Under the pieces are notes generated by a model. It was not told where the DNA came from and ran no database searches. It saw nothing but the letters and a program-made list of their open reading frames with translations. The translations under genes were made by a program, and so were the position numbers. DNA of 64,000 bases from Asterochloris sp. CNOR1 (taxonomy: Eukaryota > Chlorophyta > Trebouxiophyceae > Trebouxiales > Trebouxiaceae), in NCBI GenBank assembly GCA_963969365.1, contig OZ017755.1, positions 2,480,001 through 2,544,000 of the forward strand. The letters are read 5' to 3'. The number at the start of each line of letters is the position of its first letter. The first letter of the stretch is position 1. Below, piece after piece: positions 58,201 through 64,000 of the stretch.

Positions 58201-61200
58201 CGCGTGTGAGGCACATCCTGGGGGATGGTCTGCAGCTGTCTTTCCTTACCTACTTCAGTGGCACAGTGGACATCTTCCACCTAGCTCAGGTGACTGGCAC
58301 CTGATTGTGAGGTGGCACTGTAAACATCCTCCACTGGACTGCAAACCTGACTGCGGGGTGGCACTGTTGACATCTTTGACCTGGCTCAGGTTGCTGGCAA
58401 CATTTGAATCCGAGCTTGACACATGACAGGTCTCTGCCTGCTGGCAGAGACCAGCCCTCAGTTGCCATTCGGCGAGCATAACTTCAGCCGCTAGAGGTGC
58501 CTGACCAGCAGCATGCTGTTGGACTGGTGTGAAGGGACTCCTGGGCTGCTACAGGCAGCAGTGTAGACGGCTGCCGATTTAGTGTTTGGGTGACCCTGCA
58601 GGAGGTGCCCGAGCAGAATTGGAGGGAGAGGTACACTGAGGGGCAGAAGCTGAGAGCTCGCATCATCTATGTGGATGCCAACAGCAAGAAGGTAAGCACC
58701 TGGTGTGGTGGGCCTCAGACGGAGTGCACCGGTCTTGTGCCTCTGTCGGGCAGTGCGTGGTCTGGTGAGCTGCAGCCCTGCCTGAGTATATTGCTGCGCA
58801 GTGATGGAGCTGCCTGGTGCACTGGCCTAAGGCTTGAGGAGGGCTCATAGATCCGCAGCTCTCCAGGCAGTCTGCTCTGTCAGGCTTCAACATGCCTCTG
58901 CTGCCATGGGGTGCATGTACAGCTTTGTGGGCAGCAAGTCCTTCCAGACATGACTGCCCTTGGGCTGCCCGTCCCAGACCTCATTGGCAGCTGCCTGCGC
59001 TGCAGGTGGGACTGTCCCTGCTGCCTCACCTGATGGCCTTCACCCCCAAGAGCGGCCAGCCAGCCCAAGGGGAGTTGTTTGAGGTGAGATGGCGGTCTGC
59101 TGCCTGCAGCTGCACTGTTTCTCTCACGGCCTGCTCACATGGCAGCACCCTGTGGGGCTGCCCCTGCTGCCTCCCTTGTTGGCTCTCACTCCCAAGATTG
59201 GCCACCCAGCTCAGGGGGGGGTGTCTGAGGTGAGAAGGTGTTGAGTCTCACTGCCCACAGCTGCATTCATCTGTCAGGCCCTGCCGCGTGTGGCAGCTCA
59301 TCTATCCTGTGCAGTGTCGGTCCTGGGCAGTGCAAGGCACTGAAAGCAATTTTCTAGCAGACCTTTTTCTGCTCAAGTCAGACAGGGGGCTGCTGCAGGG
59401 CTGCTGCAATGACCATCCATTGCCCTGCAGCCTCCAGCATCACTGGACATACTGCCCTCAGCCTTTTTGCTGGGGGCTAGGAGACATCCAGTACCCTCTT
59501 ACAGGGTGGACTCCCTTACCGCGCACTTTGTCGCGAGCGATTTGAGCTCTGGCCAATGCCGACAATGCGCTTGTCTTCAAGAGATTCAATCATGCTGCAG
59601 AATGCCATTGTGCGTCGGGTCAGCCCCAACCTGGGGCTGGCACTGGAGTTGCCCACAGAGCCCTCCCCGCGCGCCGGCTTTGCGCATGTCAGCAACATTC
59701 TGGACAACAAGAGCGACAAGCTTGAGAAGGTCCGCCATCTGTCATACCCTGCCATCCGCTGCTTACTCTGCGAGTAGTGATGCCTTCTTGCTCCTGGAGG
59801 ATCACACAAGGAGATGCGTGAGCCCCAGAGCTGTGCAGCCCGAACGTGAGAGTGCTTCAGACTGGCATGCCTGCTCACGGCTTGCTGATGTCTGCGCCCG
59901 CAGACCACGCTCCCCCCTAAGGGTGGTGTCTTGACCTGACCTGAGTCATGTGCATCACTCACTGATACCGCATCCCCCACACGCCCCTCGCATCTCCCTG
60001 ATCAGAGTTGGACATGAGCACAGGCACCCCTGCAGGCCTTCAACGTGGGGCAGACAGTGCGGGCCAGGGTCATTGGTAGCCGCCCCTTTGATGGGCTGGC
60101 TGTCCTTAGCCTGAAGCCGGGTGTGGTGGACCAGCAGGCTGTGGCAGCAGGCGACCTGCAGCTGGGGGCCTCTGTGGCTGGGGAGATCATCAAAGTAGAG
60201 GACTACGGTCTGCTGGTCAAGCTGGGACCAGGCTCTAGGTGAGTGCGTCAAATTGAGGGCATCACTGCTTTCGGGGGGGCCAGTCAGGTGCAAGGTTGGA
60301 CCTGAGGGCGACGTGCAGGGGTGGGTGACATGGCCTGGCATGTTGTTGGCCAGCCTGCATGAGCCTGCACTGTCACCAAGCAGGCTGCCATACGTCAGCA
60401 GGCAGCACCGTGAGGGGTGTAGCTGGGCACAGCTGCTGTGCCAACTTCGCTGTTGCTCAATGACTATGCCTGCACGTATGTAGGCGCTGCAGACTGAGCT
60501 TTTGCGTCTGGTGGTGTGCAGGGCTCTGGTGCCAATGGTGCACGTCAGCGAGACCAGCCTCCACCGTCTTCCTGCCCATATCAAGCCTGGACAGAAGGTG
60601 ACGGCCAGGGTCTGGGAGGTCAACCCCAACACCCAGCGTGCCACGCTGACGCTGCGCAAGGGGCTTCTGAAGTCCAAGCTGCCTGTGCTGGCACAGCTGA
60701 AGGTGGGGGGGCTGCCTGGTGTGGGGTGATGCGCAACTGGCTGCGCCATCTGCTGGTGGCTGGCTGATTTTTATCTTGTTGGAGTGCAGACTGCTGCTAG
60801 ATGGGTTCAAAGGTTGAGATTGCCGACAGGTTGAGACTGCCGAAAGGGGGGTTTCACTGCGCCAGGATGCAGCGTGACTGCATGCCAAGCAGTGCAGCTG
60901 GGCTGCATCCTGGCGCATGCAGCGTGACTGCATGCCAAGCAGATGCAGCCCATCTGCACTGCACTAATATTTGTGGTCAGAGAGAGCTGCCCTTTGTGAT
61001 GGGCTGATGGCTCGTCTATTTATAAAAATGAGATTGCCAAAGGGAGACCTCCTTGTGCCGGGATGCAGCATGACTGGCCTCTCAAGCAGATGCAGCCCAG
61101 CTGCTACACTGATATGAGTTCTGAAAGAGGCGTGCCCTTTGTGCCATGCTGGTAGCTTGTCGCTTCCGAGTTGCAAGCGTAGCCTGAATGTAGACCCTCC

Positions 61201-64000
61201 CCTGCTATGCAAGCTTGAAACTGTCCATAATGGCATCTTCACTCTTAGCTGTCACCATGATTGCCCTCCCTACGCTCCTGCAAATGGTTGGGCACTGGTC
61301 CATACTAGCGCAACTGCAATGGAGAGTTACTGGACTTGCGTCACTGCCAAATCGCGTCTTGCAGGATGCTGAGCCAGGCACACGCACCCACGGTATTGTG
61401 ACTGGCGTGAAGGAGTACGGCGTGTTTGTGGCGCTGTGGGGCGGGCTCAAAGGGCTCGCGCACAGCTCCGAGCTGGGCCTGCCGCCAGGGCAGACACCCC
61501 CGGATGGCTTCCAGGAGGGGCAGGTCAGCCTCTCTCTGAAGCATTGCCTCAGGGGCAGGTCAGCCTCTGTCTAGAGCTTTGCCTCAGGGGCTGGCATGCT
61601 TCTGAATTGGATTGTGATCGATCGGCCAATTGATTAGAAGGTGAATGGCCCTCCAGGGTGTCCCCTCTGGGCTGCAGGTGGTCAAGTGTCGTGTGCTGCG
61701 AGCTGACATTCCCCATCAGCGTCTCTCGCTTAGCCTGGCGCCCAAAGCTTCAGCACCCATTGCGGAGGAAGAGGCTCCCATTGGCACTGCAGGTAAGGCA
61801 TGCTGCTTACTTTGTTGTGACAGTCGGATAGTGACCTAGCAGACCTCAGCAACCAGATGTGTTCTAGCCATGGCACCTGCCTCCTCAGGGGACCTTCAAA
61901 GCTTCCTCTGGCCCCCACTCAAGAGATTGAATGCACCAGTGCTTATCTTTCTCACATGCAGTCACATGGCATAGAGCTGGCGCCGCCCACATTGTGTTAC
62001 TGGTACCCTGCCAGTTTGAGGCCTGTATCATGCTGCTGCACAACCCCAATGCTGGCACAGCCCTTTGTTTTCCTCTTGTCAGGTGCTTGACCCTTTCAGC
62101 AAAGCTGGGGTTTGATTCCAAAACGCTTCCACACTGTGGATTGCCCTGCAGCTGGCTCAGCCAGAGCAGCCCTGCCTCGCACGGCGAGAGGACACGGCGA
62201 GAGCTGCAGGCACTCTGGAAGCCTCATGCTGAATCAGGACTGACAGCTCTGCTGGGTTCTGCAGCAACCCAAAGCAACGCTGGCCAGTTGGGGGGAAGCG
62301 CAGAGCCAGGCGACGTGCTGTCAGATGGAGTGGTGTCAGCATTCAAGACAGAGGAGCAGGACGTAGGTCCCCACCCACTGCAGACGCTGAGGCTGTCCCC
62401 ACACAGCACACCATGGCCTCGCTTGTGCTGTTGGTGTCTGGATATGATTTGTTTCTCGTCATCTGTTCAATGCATCCTGCCTGCGGCAGAGGGGTTGCCT
62501 TGCATGTGCTGTTGTGGCCTCTGCCTGCATCGCCTAGGCTGTGCCTGCACAGCTCTGCATTGCCGGGACTCTGCGCACCCTGCCCCTGCCCTATGCAGGG
62601 CGACATCGAGACTGAGGCTGTCCCCACACAATACACCATCACCTTCCCTGGCAGCGAGGCTCAGGGGCTGCTGGCTGCGGCCCACCTGGCTGACAGCGCC
62701 ACAGCTGTGGCAGAGCTGAGGTCTGCAATTAAGGTCGGGGACCAGCTGGGTGACCTGCTGGTTCTGGAACGTCTGGAGGTGCGTCATGTCATCACATGGT
62801 CTATCCAAAGCACATTTAGGGTACAACCAGTTCGTCCATACCTAGCAGCAGGGGAGTCCAAAAGTTGCGCCTGCTGAGCTACTCTGCCTTGTTGCTGCAT
62901 TCCTGTATGCCTACAGGCCTTCTGCCTTGCTGCAGGCTTGACAGGCTCGCCAGCTCCTTGCCTGTGTTGTTCACCTACATGCAATACCAAGCTTTTGCTG
63001 CCTTGCTGTGTGCCTGGGGCACCACAAGGGAGACCTGCAGGTGCTTCAAGCTGGCTGTCCGCCAACCAGACATATGCGCAGCCCCCTGAATTGCTCCCTA
63101 CTGGCCTCAGGTGCCCTCAGGCTGGTCGTCAACTGTCTGCTGCTGGCAGGCACTAGCAGGGCCGGGCGCCTGCCTGTTTTGTTGACTGTAATGGTTGCGC
63201 CCTGCAGCTCTCGAGCACTTCTCGTGAAATAGCGCCACCACCACGCCCACTCCCCTCTCAGACCAGGTCTGCTCATCCCTACAGGCCTCTGGAAACCTGA
63301 GGGTGACTCGCAAACGCTCCCTGGTGGCGGGCGCTGCCACCATGCCCCGCGCCTTCGCGGACGTGAAGCTGCACCTGGTGGCCCCAGGCTACGTGCACTC
63401 CGTGGCCGCGGATGCAGTGTATGTCCACTTCCTGGGGCGCGTCTCGGGGCGTGCCGGGCTGCCCCAGCTGTCAGACGTCTTTGTCAGCGACCCGCGGCAG
63501 CACTTCAAGGCGGGGCAGTCTGTGCGCGCCCAGGTCGTGCAGGTGACGAGGGTGCACCCAAAAGTGGCATCCGCAAACGCTGAGCGTCTTCTGCAATGTC
63601 AAGTGCTTTGCCATGCTCAGAGTTGTGCAGCTGGGCTTGGCTGTGCCTGCGCATCAAGGCTGCTGAGGAGCCGCACTCAGCTCTGAGCCATATGGAGCAT
63701 CCTGTGCTGGCCTGTAGATGATGTAGGATGACGCAGAGGCTGCAGAAGCAAGTCTGGCATACACTTGTTTCACTGTCCTGGGTGCCCCCTCAGGTGGACG
63801 CTGCAAAGGAGCGCTTTCTGGTGACGTTGAAGAGCAGCGCCGTAGGCTCCAAGGATGCAGGCTACCTGCAGGGCATGTTCCAGGACCTGGAGGCTGCTGA
63901 GGCGCTCAGGTGTGTGTGCTGGCTTGGTGACTTGGTGAGAAAGAGGGTGCATGTTGAACGTCACAGGCAGAGGGTACCTCTTCTGATGACACCAATTGCT
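55256..64000 (+). CDS. RRP5: RRP5 / PDCD11, multi-S1 ribosomal RNA processing protein (5' part, at least 17 exons)
   Basis: Nucleolar factor needed for pre-rRNA cleavages of both subunits, binding pre-rRNA through tandem S1 domains. Exons: 55256-55465, 55571-55645, 55772-55879, 56319-56646, 57395-57571, 58171-58289, 58602-58691, 59006-59083, 59601-59729, 60036-60238, 60522-60702, 61365-61523, 61678-61792, 62265-62362, 62599-62778, 63285-63542, 63794-63909 or beyond; about 875 aa so far. The N-terminus has the family FPRGGGSTISALDRRRIK stretch. S1-type blocks follow: GAKLWGSIVEVHPAELVVSL, VKVEDYGLLVKLG-like, VTGVKEYGVFVALWGGLKGL. The C-terminal S1 and HAT/TPR region lies beyond the window. ATG at 55256 chosen; an in-frame ATG at 55208 is possible. 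Intron 3 starts with GC. Many exon-edge echoes. Confidence 0.93.
56090..56345 (+). repeat. Echo of RRP5 exon 4 start
   Basis: The real acceptor at 56317-56318 is followed by GCCTCTGACGTGCTG (ASDVL). At 56097-56121 the intron holds CTGCAG then GCCTCGGATCTGCTG (ASDLL), a decoy acceptor offset about 218 bp, roughly two ~110-bp units. Confidence 0.7.
57030..57470 (+). repeat. Four-copy echo array at RRP5 exon 5
   Basis: The real border (GCAG at 57391-57394, then GFLRKKDHEAAYGQGAV) is preceded by copies with GCAG at 57281, 57162 and 57035, spacings 110, 119 and 127 bp. Copies keep blocks such as AAGGATGAGGCAGC and ATGGGCAGGAG, but contain stops or frame changes. Confidence 0.85.
58004..58402 (+). 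repeat. Echoes on both sides of RRP5 exon 6
   Basis: The exon 6 start (58171-58218, SLLPGSLVNARVRHI) is echoed at 58004-58048 (CTGCCTGACACGCTGGTGA, then GTGAGGCACAT). The exon 6 end (GGCACAGTGGACATCTTCCA at 58260-58279) is echoed at 58311-58340 and 58358-58400 with a ~50-bp period, the last copy keeping a CTCAG/GT donor. Confidence 0.8.
59146..59229 (+). other. In-frame duplicate of RRP5 exon 8 (candidate alternative exon)
   Basis: Exon 8 (59006-59083, 78 nt) reads VGLSLLPHLMAFTP, then KSGQPAQGELFE. Exactly 146 bp downstream, 59152-59229 (also 78 nt) reads VGLPLLPPLLALTP, then KIGHPAQGGVSE, open throughout and followed by GTGAGA. The original acceptor is lost, but GGCAG at 59141-59145 would give an 84-nt phase 0 exon. 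It could be included, swapped with exon 8, or be a dead copy. Confidence 0.7.
61510..61600 (+). repeat. 35-bp tandem repeat across RRP5 exon 12 donor
   Basis: The exon end and donor (GGGGCAG/GTCAGCCTCT at 61517-61533) is repeated 35 bp downstream with the same GGGGCAGGTCAGCCTCT string, and a decayed third copy follows. This gives two equivalent donors 35 nt apart; use of the second would shift the frame. Confidence 0.8.
62386..62640 (+). repeat. Echo of RRP5 exon 15 start
   Basis: CTGAGGCTGTCCCCACACA from exon 15 (62612-62630) is repeated at 62387-62405 in the preceding intron, just after exon 14. Offset 225 bp; about 26 of 30 bases match. Confidence 0.75.

Overview
This is a nuclear segment of a green alga, most likely a trebouxiophyte. 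Every confident gene is split into 3 to 32 short exons with GT-AG or GC-AG borders, acceptors are almost always (C)TGCAG, and some genes carry the green-algal TGTAA poly(A) signal. The rhodopsin resembles the proton-pumping rhodopsin of Coccomyxa. A complete kinesin-2 (FLA10-type) motor argues for a lineage that still builds cilia at some stage, for example zoospores. The lineage is an inference from gene content. I see no tRNA, rRNA, CRISPR or transposon genes.

Layout. 282-5387 (+): secreted GH5 endo-beta-mannanase. 5743-17303 (-): FLA10-type kinesin-2 motor. 18647-20454 (-): NDUFS4 of mitochondrial complex I. 20927-22181 (+): BTB-like protein. 22182-24024: convergent intergenic region. 24025-27124 (-): seven-helix proton-pump rhodopsin. 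27319-49756 (-): a very large Rav1/DmX-like protein (RAVE/rabconnectin-3 alpha, V-ATPase assembly). 49961-53638 (-): beta-tubulin. 53639-55255: divergent intergenic region. 55256-64000 and beyond (+): RRP5, a multi-S1 ribosome-biogenesis factor, cut by the window edge. Beta-tubulin, Rav1/DmX and rhodopsin form a tight same-strand block with gaps of only 205 and 195 bp. Exon models were built by hand. Reading frame is continuous across all listed junctions, and inferred protein lengths (477, 785, 183, 330, 318, about 2,640 and 443 aa) are sensible for the families known to me.

The most unusual feature is in the introns. Many introns of several genes (mannanase, kinesin, Rav1/DmX, RRP5) contain diverged tandem copies of the splice junction plus the first or last 20-80 nt of the adjacent exon, repeating at about 35-150 bp and most often about 95-125 bp. 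I call these exon-edge echoes. They create decoy acceptors and donors and, in RRP5, what looks like a complete in-frame alternative exon. Introns here seem to grow by repeated local tandem duplication across exon borders. A second oddity is the number of GC-AG introns: eight or nine, four of them in the kinesin gene.

Functionally the window mixes cilium and cytoskeleton genes (kinesin-2, beta-tubulin), proton handling (light-driven pump next to a V-ATPase assembly factor), respiration, cell-wall polysaccharide hydrolysis and rRNA processing. There is no sign of an operon or biosynthetic cluster.
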